Positions 50,961 to 61,900 of a stretch of DNA of 64,000 bases are shown piece after piece. Source of the DNA: Kitasatospora sp. MAP5-34 (GTDB lineage Bacteria; Actinomycetota; Actinomycetes; Streptomycetales; Streptomycetaceae); assembly GCF_029894335.1 (NCBI RefSeq), contig NZ_JARXZC010000024.1:48508-112507 (forward strand), given 5' to 3'. The position numbers and the translations under genes were made by a program. A model generated the notes under the pieces. The model was not told where the DNA came from. It saw only the letters and a program-made list of their open reading frames with translations, and did not search any database. Numbering within the stretch: position 1 is the first letter of the stretch; each line of letters starts with the position of its first letter.

Positions 50961-53900
50961 TCAGTCACCGGCGACGGTGATCGTCTTCGGGGTGCCGTAC
51001 AGGGTGCCTTGGACGTAGGACGTGACGTTGCCCATGGTCGCCCAGGACGCGCTCGGGTAGCGGATCGTGTGGTAGATCGTCCCCGCGCTGTTGACGATCG
51101 CGACCTGCATCATGCTCGACGCGCCGGTGCCGACACAGCTCATGCCGATGCTGACCACCGTGCCGGGGTTGGTAGCCGTGGCCGCCTCCACGTCACCGAA
51201 GGCCCCCCAGTGCCCGGTGGTGTCGCGAATCGAGTGGTAGAGGCCGGAGCCGTTGTTGGTGCTCACCATCACCTGGAGAGCGCCCGCCACACCGGCGGCA
51301 GACACGTGGTTCGGCGTGCCGGGGTTGCTGGAATTGGCGTACACGTCGCCCCAGCCGCTCCAGGTGCCGCCCGCCGCGCCGCGAACCGCGTGGTACAGCT
51401 TGCCCCCGGCGATCACCAGGACCTGCAGGTCTCCGCCGGTCGTGGTGGCTGCGGCCACCTCCTGGACGGTGCCCAGGCTGCCACCGATTCCGGCGGCACT
51501 GATCTGCGCGGTGAGATCGCTCCAGCTCACCCACACGCCGTTCGGGTGGCGGAGCGCCTCGTACAGGTGCCCGTCACTGCCGGTGCCGATCAGGTCGAAA
51601 TCGCCGTTGACGATGGCGGACGCGTCGACCGCGGTGATGGACACCGTGGTGCTGCCGACCGTCGACGGAAGCGGTGCGCTCGTCCCTGTCGGCGAGCCCC
51701 ACGTCGACGACCCGAACGGTCGCACCTGGAACTCCAGCGCGCTGCTCATCTTGGCGATGTACGTGGTCCCCTGGTACTCGGCCTGCGTGGCGGAGTTGGT
51801 ACCCATGGGGACGTACGCCATGTCCGGGACGGCGTCCCAGGGCGTGAAGGTGCCGTTGATGGCCCGGACCGTGTGGTCCAGGTTCCCGGTGCTGTCCAGA
51901 GTCGTCAGCTGCAGCTCTGACGGTGACGGCGGAAGGTCGACCAGAGCGCCGACCTGACTGCTGGTCAGAGCCTGCTGCCACGTCTGGACGTTGGCGATCT
52001 GACCGTTGAACAGCAGGCTGCGCCCGCCGTTGTACAGGTACGAACCCACGCTGAAGCTGCCGTTGGTCGCCCAGGCGGCCTTCGCGTGCGTGCCCGTGCC
52101 GACCGGCACGCCGTTCACGTAAAGGGTCTGCAGGCCCGTGGACACCTGGTAGGTGGCCGTGAGGTGCGTCCAGACCCCGACCTGTGCGGGCGTGTTGCCG
52201 GACGTCACGACGTCCTGCGCCGGAGTCGCGGTGTCGCTCTGCGGCATCTGGAAACGCCAGGTCTTGTCCTGCGAGTCCGCCCACAGGGCGAAGCTGCTCG
52301 CCTTGGAGCCGTCCTGGCTGAGCACGACGCTCCCCGAGGCGCCGCCGGTGCTGAGGGTGTCCGCCTTCACCCAGGCCGAGACGCTGAAGTCGGCCGTCGG
52401 CGTGATCGCACTCTGGCCGGCGGCGGACACCAGCGCGCCCTTGGTGTCGAACCGGGCGTCCGGGTCGAACATGTCGCCGGTGTTCCAGACCGGGCCGGTC
52501 GGCGGGGTCGTGACCGTCGTGACCGTCGTGCCGAGCGGCTGGCCGCCGGCGGTGTCGGTCGCGGTGGTGATCGCGCCGCTGGTGCCGCTGTTCAGGACCC
52601 AGGCGTGGGTCGGTGCGACGAGCGTGTCGGTGCCCTTGGCGAACGTGGTGGACTTGGTCAGGTCCACCGGGGACAGGTACGCCGTGACCGCGCCGCCGGA
52701 GCCGACGGTCCAGAGGTCCGGATTGCCGTTCCCGTCGATGTCGGCGGCCTGCAGGCTCAGGGACGGGTCCTTGCTCCAGTTGGTGGACATCTGGAACGAG
52801 GTGTAGTTCAGAGTGCCCGTCGCGTCGAGGTTGAGGTTCGTCCAGAGGTCGAGTTCACCGGAGCTCTGGTTCCACAGGTACATCGCGGTCCTGGGGCCCG
52901 CAGCGGTGGGGAGCTGGCAGGTGGCGATCGTCCACTGGTCCCAGTCCGGCTTCCCGTCAGGGGAGTTGATGGTGTTGGTGGCCATCGGGACGTAGTTGGC
53001 CGCCGTGCCCTGCGCCTGGTAGAAGTCCAGGGTGAAGCCCTGGGCGGTGTTGCCACTGGTGCCGATCAGGTCGGCGTAGCTGGACGGGCCGTTCGTGGCC
53101 GAGCCGGCTGCGGCCAGCTGGATCGGCTTGTTGCCGTTGATGTCTGCGAGCGTGTCCTTCGTGACGTTGATCTGGTTACCGTTCAGCTGCGCCTGGATCG
53201 GCGAGCCGTCGCCGCTGCCTTCCAGGATCGAAGCGCGGCCGGTGGCCGGGTAGTAGGCCAGTACGTCCTGGAAGTTGTTGTCGGTGAAGTGGCCGACCAC
53301 GGCCTGCGCTCCGTCGAAGTCGGAGGGTAGGTTGTCGCCGTTGTAGCCGTTGCCGTACGCCCCGATGTTGTTCGCGGCGCTGATAGCGCGGGCGGCTGCG
53401 TCACCACGGCCCCGGCCGAGCCAGAGGCCGGAGGGCAGGCCGTTCTTGCCGCCGACGGTGAGCAGGTCGGGCTGGCCGTCACCGGTCAGGTCCCCGTCGG
53501 CTGCGGGTGCCGCGGCCTTCGAGTTGAAGTAACCGCCGAAGGACTGCTGCCCCATGTTCCCGCTCGGCGACATGCTGACGACGCTCAACAGGTTGGTCCG
53601 CCGGGTCGGTGTGACGGTGATCGACGCGGTGCCCGTGGCGCTCGCGGTGACGGTGAGCGGGGCACCCCCGTTGAGCTGGTACTGGTAGCTGCTCGGGATC
53701 GATCCGGCCGGGCAGGTGCTGCCGCACTGCGGGCTGATCGCGAGGCTGACGGCGGTGCCGACGGTACCGAGGTTGTTGCCGTTGGCCGGGAGGGCCACGG
53801 TCGGTGCGCCCGGCCGGGAGTTGTCGAACGTGAACGTGCACGTCGTCGACGTCGGGCCGGACAGGTAGAAGTCCGTGGTGGTGACGGTCCAGTCGATCTT

Positions 53901-55691
53901 CAGCAGCTGATTGCCCGCGATGGCCTCCAGCGTGGACTTGGGTAGCTTGAAGGCGAGCGTCGAACCGGACTGGGCGGTGAGCTGGTTCGGGTCGCTGTCC
54001 GGGACGATGGTCGTGCCGGTGCCGTCCTTCCAGACGTGGAAGGTGGCTCCGAGCGTGCCGCCGTCACGGTCCGAGACGCCGGCGTAGAGCCAGACGTCGC
54101 CGTCACCCGCGTAGGTGCCGCCGCCGCAGGAGGTGGCCGGCGAGGTGTACAGGCCGGTGGACCTGTCCGGCGCGTGGTCGTAGGTCGTCGACACCGAGAC
54201 GGTGTTCTCGTACCTCTTCCAGCTGTCCGAGTTCGACTCGTCCTGCGCCTTGAGGACGAACAGCAGGCTCGAGGTGTGCTGCGAGGCGGCGTTGCCCATC
54301 ACGCCGGTGATGTCGAAGCCCACGCCCTGCCGTGCGCACGGGAGGCTCGTGCCCCAGAACACCTTGTTGTCGCTGGCGATGTACGTCTGCGGCTGCGGTG
54401 AGTTGCTCCAGGTGGTGCCGTTGCCGATGGTCGAGCCCGCAGGCGTGAGCCACAGTTCGGTGTTGGTCTGCGTGCAGTCCGCCGACCAGGCCCCGGTGAA
54501 GTTGAGCTGTGAGCTGATCACCTGCGAGTCGTAGCTGCTCGGGTCCACGCTGATCTGCATGTACGAGCGGGCGACGTAGTACGGCGCCTGCCAGGTGTTG
54601 TCGCCCATCTTCAGCTGGTCGCTGGTGTCGTAAAACGCCTGATTGGGGAACGCGCTGCCGATCCAGGCCCAGCCCTGCCGGGAGCTGGACGCCGACGGCG
54701 CGTAGAACGTCGGGTCGATGTACAGCGGGTACGAGGTGATCGGCCCGGTCAGCAGGGAGGGGTCCGGGGTGAGGTCGATCCCGCCGCCGTCGACCTTCGT
54801 GGCGATGCGTGCGAGGTGTGCGCTCTCGCCCGGACCGGCCTCGGAGGAGTTGACGGAGTTTCCGGTCCGGGCATTGACGGCCTGTCCGGTGCGCGGGTCC
54901 TTGACCGTCTTCGTCTGAGCCTGAGCGGTGACGCCGGCTGCGGCCGAGTCCCACATCTGCGGGGCCGGAGCGGTGAACACCGCGCGGCCGAGCCGGTCCT
55001 TGGCGGTGATGTTGCCGCCCTTGTCGGCGCTCAGCGTCACGCCGTCGGTCTTGGTGGCGAGCCGCAGCTGCTTCAGCGCGGGGTTGGCCGCTGCCTTGGC
55101 GTTCTTGACGATCAGGACCTCGGAGAAGGTGCCCCGGGAGTCCGTCGTGACCTTGAGGTCGACACCGTCGAGAACGTTGGCGTACATGGCGGTCGGTCCG
55201 CTCAGCGTGGGCGCCGGCAGGTCCACCGGCAGGCTCACGGCCAGCTTGCCGCCCGGTGCCGCCATGGTCGCCAGCGGGCCCTTGCCACCTCCCGAGAGGG
55301 TCAGCGAGCTGCTCGTGACGGCAGGGGAGATGGTGCCGTCCGGGTTCTTGTGAAGGTTCGGGTCCAGGTCGGCCCATGTGCCGTTCACGCGCTTGCGTAC
55401 CGGGGCGAGCGACTGCGCGATGGTGAACGTGCCGTTCGGGTGCGCGGTCAGGGTCTCGGTGTCGGTGGTCGCGGCGGTCGCCAGGACGTCCTGGTTGCTG
55501 GACGCGGCCCTGACCTGGGCCTGGCTCAGGGAGAGTGGCGAGTCGGCCGGCGGGCTGACGGCGTGCGGGGCGGCGGTGACTGCGGCGTGGGCCGGCAGGA
55601 CCGCCGCGCCGGTGAGTACGACGGCCAGTGTGGCTGCGGCGCTGACGCCGCGTATCGCTCTGTGCCGTCGTCCGGGTGGAGAAGTTGACAT
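50961..55691 (-). CDS. Giant secreted protein: WapA/DNRLRE-like N-terminus, FG-GAP-like middle, LamG-like and lectin-like C-terminus
   Basis: 1576 residues from ATG 55691. The signal peptide is basic RRHRAIRG, hydrophobic core, cleavage near PAHAAVTA. Residues about 60-300 have the WapA-type pattern (HPNGTFTIAQSLAPVRKRVNG, then WADLDPNL). About 317-417 resembles a DNRLRE-like domain (YPLYIDPTFYAPSASSSRQGW and beta strands). About 724-1017 has FG-GAP/VCBS-type Ca-binding words (DLTGDGQPDLL, DIDGNGNPDLW). About 1097-1250 is LamG-like (FSVSAWVKADTLSTGGASG, WTHLTATYQ, YVNGVPVGTG). About 1264-1576 has tectonin/PLL-like repeats (GHLYEALRHPNGVWVSW, KLYHAVRGAAGGTW, GLYHSIRDTTGHWG). No YD repeats. Divergent to the RHS gene. 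Probably a surface-binding or delivery partner. Confidence 0.8.
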   Translation of the reverse strand: MSTSPPGRRHRAIRGVSAAATLAVVLTGAAVLPAHAAVTAAPHAVSPPADSPLSLSQAQVRAASSNQDVLATAATTDTETLTAHPNGTFTIAQSLAPVRKRVNGTWADLDPNLHKNPDGTISPAVTSSSLTLSGGGKGPLATMAAPGGKLAVSLPVDLPAPTLSGPTAMYANVLDGVDLKVTTDSRGTFSEVLIVKNAKAAANPALKQLRLATKTDGVTLSADKGGNITAKDRLGRAVFTAPAPQMWDSAAAGVTAQAQTKTVKDPRTGQAVNARTGNSVNSSEAGPGESAHLARIATKVDGGGIDLTPDPSLLTGPITSYPLYIDPTFYAPSASSSRQGWAWIGSAFPNQAFYDTSDQLKMGDNTWQAPYYVARSYMQISVDPSSYDSQVISSQLNFTGAWSADCTQTNTELWLTPAGSTIGNGTTWSNSPQPQTYIASDNKVFWGTSLPCARQGVGFDITGVMGNAASQHTSSLLFVLKAQDESNSDSWKRYENTVSVSTTYDHAPDRSTGLYTSPATSCGGGTYAGDGDVWLYAGVSDRDGGTLGATFHVWKDGTGTTIVPDSDPNQLTAQSGSTLAFKLPKSTLEAIAGNQLLKIDWTVTTTDFYLSGPTSTTCTFTFDNSRPGAPTVALPANGNNLGTVGTAVSLAISPQCGSTCPAGSIPSSYQYQLNGGAPLTVTASATGTASITVTPTRRTNLLSVVSMSPSGNMGQQSFGGYFNSKAAAPAADGDLTGDGQPDLLTVGGKNGLPSGLWLGRGRGDAAARAISAANNIGAYGNGYNGDNLPSDFDGAQAVVGHFTDNNFQDVLAYYPATGRASILEGSGDGSPIQAQLNGNQINVTKDTLADINGNKPIQLAAAGSATNGPSSYADLIGTSGNTAQGFTLDFYQAQGTAANYVPMATNTINSPDGKPDWDQWTIATCQLPTAAGPRTAMYLWNQSSGELDLWTNLNLDATGTLNYTSFQMSTNWSKDPSLSLQAADIDGNGNPDLWTVGSGGAVTAYLSPVDLTKSTTFAKGTDTLVAPTHAWVLNSGTSGAITTATDTAGGQPLGTTVTTVTTPPTGPVWNTGDMFDPDARFDTKGALVSAAGQSAITPTADFSVSAWVKADTLSTGGASGSVVLSQDGSKASSFALWADSQDKTWRFQMPQSDTATPAQDVVTSGNTPAQVGVWTHLTATYQVSTGLQTLYVNGVPVGTGTHAKAAWATNGSFSVGSYLYNGGRSLLFNGQIANVQTWQQALTSSQVGALVDLPPSPSELQLTTLDSTGNLDHTVRAINGTFTPWDAVPDMAYVPMGTNSATQAEYQGTTYIAKMSSALEFQVRPFGSSTWGSPTGTSAPLPSTVGSTTVSITAVDASAIVNGDFDLIGTGSDGHLYEALRHPNGVWVSWSDLTAQISAAGIGGSLGTVQEVAAATTTGGDLQVLVIAGGKLYHAVRGAAGGTWSGWGDVYANSSNPGTPNHVSAAGVAGALQVMVSTNNGSGLYHSIRDTTGHWGAFGDVEAATATNPGTVVSIGMSCVGTGASSMMQVAIVNSAGTIYHTIRYPSASWATMGNVTSYVQGTLYGTPKTITVAGD

Positions 55692-55974
55692 CTGGTCATG
55701 ACCTTTGGTTGAGGGCCCCCAGGGCCCCCTGGCCCTGATCAACGGTCACGTTAGGCATCCGTTCTGGCACTTCGGCGTCCTGTGGCACAGATCACGCTCG
55801 AATTTATCGGGCTTTGTCGCGATATTCCGAGATTCGATCTTGATCTTTTGGCCATCTCTTTGCCACTCCGGATGGAACCAACTGGAATCGTCGCTTCGCT
55901 GGGCCCGGCTTCGGCCGCCCAGTCAGGCCTGCGGGCGGGGTGCTCATAACTCATGGAGTGAGAGAGACAGGGCG
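55692..55974. promoter_or_regulatory. AT-rich divergent intergenic region of the RHS pair
   Basis: 283 bp of unusually low GC for this DNA, especially 55800-55880 (for example GAATTTATCGGGCTTTG, GATATTCCGAGATTC). It must hold the promoters of both giant genes. TGTGGCACAGATCACG at 55781-55796 is a near match to a Crp-type dyad (TGTGN6TCACA). I see no confident -35/-10 pair. An in-frame extension of the RHS frame crosses it but lacks protein character. Confidence 0.5.
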
Positions 55975-58900
55975 ATGGAAACACTGGGTGGAAAACGGCG
56001 AGATCGCCGAATAGCAAGGTTGTTGACGGTCACGCTGGCGTGCGCGACGGTGATGGCGTCGTCGATGGGCGCGGCTCCGGCACTGGCACTGCGGGCGGCT
56101 GCGCCGGTGCACGCGGGCGCTCCGAAGCTCGGGAAGACGCCTGCCGTGAAGGGCGTCTCGGCGGTCGGGAGCCACTTCGGGAAGGCTGCCGACCAGTCCG
56201 CGCCGGCCTACCGGCCGACGAAGGTCGCTTTCCCGCAGCCCGCGACCGCCACCGTGGCGGTCGTTCAGGGCGCGCCGACGCTGTCGGCGGCCGCGACCGG
56301 CCCGAGTGTGCCGGTGTCACTGAAGGCTGCACCGCCTAAGGGCGCCTCGTACGCCGGCCCGGCCGCCGCCGAGGTCAGTGTCAAGGACCGGACGGCCGCC
56401 GCCAAGGCCGGCATCGCCGGGGTCCTGTTCACGCTCACGCCGACCAAGGCCGGCCAGGGGGCGGCTCAGGTCAGCCTCGACTACTCGGCCTTCGCGCAGG
56501 CGAACGGCGGTGACTTCGGCTCCCGCCTCCAGCTCGTGCAGCTGCCAGCCTGCGCGCTGACCACGCCCGAACTGGCCTCCTGCCGTACCCGGACCCCGCT
56601 CAGCTCCACCAACAACCCCACCAGGAAGACCGTTTCGGCACAGGTCCAGCTGGCAGCGAGCATCCCGTCCGTCAAGGGGAAGTCGCTGCTGCAGAACCAG
56701 CAGTCCGCAGTGGCTGCCGTGCCGATGGTCCTCGCGGCCACCGCCGGCTCGCCCGCCGACGGCGGCGGCCCGTCTGGTACGTACTCAGCCACCACGCTGA
56801 GTGCTTCCGGCAGTTGGGCCACCGGCGGTTCGACCGGCTCCTTCACCTACGGATACCCGCTCGCGGTGCCGCCGGCCCCGTCCGCCCTGGCGCCGAAGCT
56901 CTCGCTGGACTACGACTCGGGCTCGGTGGACGGCCAGACCTCCGCCTCCCAGTCGCAGTCGTCCTGGGTCGGTGACGGCTGGAGCATGCCGCAGTCGTAC
57001 ATCGAGCGCACCTACGTCCCGTGCGCGGACAGCCCCGAGGGCTCGGCCTCCCCGTCCGCGACGTACGACGAGTGCTACGGCGGCGAGGTGCTCACCATCT
57101 CGCTGAACGGCGCCTCGACCTCCCTGGTCTACGACGCCGCCAAGAACGTCTACAAGGCGGCGGACGACAGCGGTGCGGTGGTCACGCACGTCACCAACTC
57201 GTCCAACGGCTCGGGCACTTACAACACCGACTACTGGACGGTGACCGACCGCACGGGCACCGCGTTCTCGTTCGGCCGCAACGAGCTGCCGGGCTGGGGC
57301 TCCGGGAAGGCCACCACCAACTCGGTGGACTCCGTGCCGGTCTACTCCGCCCACGCGGGCGACCCGTGCTACAACTCGTCCGGCTTCTCGTCCTCCGTCT
57401 GCACCATGGCGTACCGGTGGAACCTCGACTACGTCAAGGACGTGCGCGGCAACGCGATGTCCTACTACTACGACCAGGACACCAACTACTACGGCGAGAA
57501 CAAGGGTGCGAGCAACGTCTCGTACATCCGTGACTCGCACCTCAACCACATCGACTACGGCTTCACCGACGGCAACGCGTACGGCACCGCCCCCGACCGG
57601 GTCGCCTTCACCCCCGGCAACCGCTGCAACACCACCGGGTGCGGTCCGCTGACTGCGGCCACCAGCTCCAGCTGGCCCGACGTCCCGTTCGACATGGTCT
57701 GCGCCTCCGGTGCGACCTGCACTGCGCAGAGCCCGTCGTTCTTCTCGACGGTCCGCCTGGCCTCGATCGCCACCCAGCAGTACGACCCCGCGTCGACGAG
57801 CTACAAGCCGGTCGACACCTGGGCGTTGAGCGAGAGCATGCCGACCAACGGTGACGGCGGAGCCACCCTCTGGCTCGACTCGATCACCCGTACGGGCAAC
57901 GACCTCAAGGGCGGCGGAAACACCACCGCGCTCACCCTCCCGCCGATCACCTTCGGCAAGCTGGACCTGCAGAACCGGGTCGACTCCACCACGGACGGGC
58001 TGCCCCCGCTCTACCGCTTCCGCGTCAGCTCGATCACCACCGAGACCGGGTCCGCTATCGGCGTGCAGTACACCCAGCCGACCCCGTGTACAGCGCCGGT
58101 GACCATCAACCCCGCCGCCAACACCTCGTCCTGCTACCCCGTCTACTGGACGCCGAGCGGCTACACCAGCCAGATCCTCGACTGGTTCAACAAGTACGTG
58201 GTGCAGAAGGTCACGCAGACCGACCCGACGGGCGGAGCGCCGGTCAAGGCGACCTCGTACGACTACTTCAACGCGGCCTGGCACTACGACGACAACGAGG
58301 TCGTGCAGTCCAAGTACCGCACGTACGGCCAGTCGCGCGGCTACGGCGACGTCAGGACGTACACGGGCGACGGCGTCAACGACAGGCAGACCGAGAGCGA
58401 GTCGGTCTACTACCAGGGCATGTCCAACGACAACGGCTCCGGCACCAGGATGCTGACGGACTCCCAGGGCGGCGCCCACGAGGACCTGAGCCAGCTCTCC
58501 GGCAAGCCGCTCGAGGAGACGACCTGGACCGGCAAGGGCGGCAGCGTCGACCACTCGGACATCACGTCCTACTGGGTCTCGGCGGCCACCGCCACCCGCT
58601 CGCGCACCGGGCTGCCCGACCTGACGGCCAACGCGATCGAGCCGGTGGAGAGCTGGAAGCGTCAGGCGCTGACCGGCACCGGCGCGACCACCTGGCGGAT
58701 CAACGAGACCGACAAGTCCTACGTGACGGACACCACCGACCCCGACTTCGGCCTGGCTGCGGCCACCTACACCCACACCGTGCCGGTCAACACGGCGTAC
58801 GACCAGTGCGCCACCACGGCGTACGCGCAGCCGAACACCACGCTGAACCTGGTCGGCCTGGCTGCGAGCACCGAGACCGACTCCGTCGCCTGCGGTGGCT

Positions 58901-61900
58901 TCACCCAGGGCAGCCCGAGCAGTGTCCCGGGTTCGGTCAACACGGTGGTCGCGCCCACGAGCGTCACCCGTCCCGACCAGGTGGTCACGGCCGGCCGGAT
59001 CTTCTATGACGACCCGACCACGGCCGCCACCTGGCCGCAGCCGGCCGCCCCGACCTTCCCGCAGACCGGTGCGCCGACCCTCGGCGACCCCTCCGTGGTC
59101 CAGACGGCCAACGGCGCGTCGGGCGGCGCGCTGACGTACGTCACCACCAGCACCCAGGTCCGTGACTCGCTCGGCCGGCCGCAGGACGTGTACGACGCCA
59201 AGGGCGCCAAGACCCACACCGACTACGCGTCCGACTCGGCCGGCAACCCGACCGGCGTCACGGTCACCAACCCGCTGGGCCAGAAGACCACCAGCACCGT
59301 CGACCCGACACGCGGCTCGGTGCTCACCGCGACCGACGCCAACCTGGTGGTCACCACCAACCAGTACGACACGCTGGGCCGCACCACCGGCGTCTGGCTG
59401 GCCTCGCGGGCCCCCGCGACGAACCCGGCCAACTACGTCTTCGCCTACACGGTCTCCAACACGGGTGTCACGGCGGTCACCACCAGCAAGATGAACGACG
59501 AGGCCGCCTACCAGGTCAGCACGGTGATCTACGACGCGCTGCTCCGCCCGCGTCAGACCCAGAACCCGACGCCGCAGAGCGGGCGCATGGTCACCGACAC
59601 CTTCTACGACACCCACGGGTGGTCCACGTCCACCTACAACGGCTGGTGGGACTCGGCGACCCTGCCGAACACCACCCTGGTGTCGGCGACCAGCCTCAAG
59701 GACCAGGTGCCGAACCAGGACTACCTGACGTACGACGGCCAGGGCCGCGTCACCGTCGACCAGTCCGAGCAGAACAACCTGGTCGTCTCCACCACGACCA
59801 CCGTCTACAACGGTGACCGCACCACCGTCCTCCCGCCGACCGGCAGCACGCCCAAGACGACGGTGACCGACCCGCTCGGCCGCACGGTCGAGCTCGACGA
59901 CTACACCACCCCGCCGACCCTCAACACCCCGGCCGACACCTTCGCCGGGACGTACACCGTCAGCGGCGGCACCACGCAGCCCATCACCTACGGCTACGAC
60001 AACCGCGGCAAGCAGAACCAGGTCAACGCGGGCGGTTCCACCTGGACCACCACGTACAACCTGCTCGGCCAGGTCACCGACAAGGTCGACCCGGACGCGG
60101 GCCACAGCGCCATGCAGTACGACGCCGGCGGCCTGCTCACCCAGGCGGTCGACTCGCGCGGCAAGACCGTCAGCTACACGTACGACGCGCTGGACCGCAA
60201 GACCGCCTCGTACGACGCCCCGAGCACCGGCCAGACCAGCGGCAACCAGCTGGCGGGCTGGGCTTACGACAACTCCAACGGCGTGCCCGGCGTGACGAAC
60301 CCGGTCGGCCACCTGACCACGACCACCAGCTACAGCAACGGCGCGGCGTACCAGACGCAGGAGAAGGGCTTCAACGTCTTCGGCGAGCCGCTCGGACAGA
60401 CCGTCACCATCCCGGCCAGCACCGAGGGCTCGACGCTCGGCACCAGCTACACCTTCACGCACAGTTACACCAGCACCACCGGCCTGCCGTTCCGCGACGT
60501 CTACCAGGGCGGCGCGGGCCTGCCGCCCGAGGTCGTGACCCACGGCTACGCGGGCAACCTCGACCTGCCCAACTCGCTCGGCAGCACGTACGGCTACGCC
60601 CAGGGCGTGATCCACGACGCCTACGGCCGGGTCCAGCAGCAGACCATCGGATCGGCCACCAGCGAGGGGTACATCACCGACCAGTACGACCTGCACACCG
60701 GTCGGCTGACCGACCAGCTGGTCACCCGCCAGCTCGCCACCCCGACCAACGTCGACGAGCAGGCATACACCTACGACCTCTCCGGCAACATCACCAAGCA
60801 GATCTCCACCCGCCTCGGCTCGACCAGCACGGTCGAGACCCAGTGCTACCAGTACGACACCCTCGACCGCCTCTCCCAGGCGTGGACGGCCTCCGACTCC
60901 TGCGCGGCCACACCCACCGCCGCCGCCCACTCCAACGTCGGCGACGGCGTCAGCGGCGGCGCGTACTGGACCAACTGGTCGTTCGACGCCCTCGGCAACC
61001 GCACCAGCCAGGTCGACCACTCGACCACCGGCGGCACCGACACCAGCACCAGCTACACCTACAACGGCAACGGCACCGGCCAGGCCCACACCCTGACCTC
61101 CACCACCGCCACCGGCGGCTCGCCGGCCGCCACCTCCTACCAGTACGACACCGCCGGCAACACCACCCAGCGCACCACCCCCGCCGGCGGCACCCAGACC
61201 CTGTCCTGGGACGACGCCGACCGCCTCACCGGCGTCACCGGCGGCACGGCCGGGCCCACCAACTACGTCTACGGCGCCGACGGCACCGTCCTCCTCCAGA
61301 AGGACCCCACCGCCACCACCCTCTACCTCCCGGGCGAGCAGCTCACCCTCACCTCCACCGGCGCCCTCAGCGGCACCCGCTACTACACCCTCCCGGGAGG
61401 CGGCACCGCAGTCCGCACCGGCACCCTCGGCGGCCCCACCTCCACCTACACCTTCGAGATCCCCGACCAGCACGGCACCGCCGGCCTGGCCCTGGACTCG
61501 ACCTGCCAGACCCCGACCTGGCGCCAGTTCACCCCCTACGGCGCCGCACGCGGAACGGCCACCACCTGGTCCGACAACCGCACCTTCCTCAACGCCCCGA
61601 CCGACACCAGCACCGGCTTCACCACCCTGGGCGTCCGCCAGTACGACTCGACCATCGGCCGCTTCCTGAGCGTCGACCCGGTCTTCGAGGCCGCTGACGC
61701 CCGCCAACTCGGCGGCTACAACTACGCAGGCAGCAACCCCGTCACCGGCAGCGACCCCACCGGCCTGATGCTCTACGACCCCGAGACCGGTGACACTGGT
61801 GGGACGACGCAGCAACTGCAGGACGCGGTCAACAAGACCAGGTCGAACCCTGACTACCAGGATCCGGCGCCGTGCTTCACCTGCACCACGAGCAGCGACG

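Noticed and set aside
55705..55974. Start of the RHS protein at 55705
   Set aside because: The first 90 codons show no codon bias, lack a ribosome site, and the signal peptide is correctly placed only from 55975.
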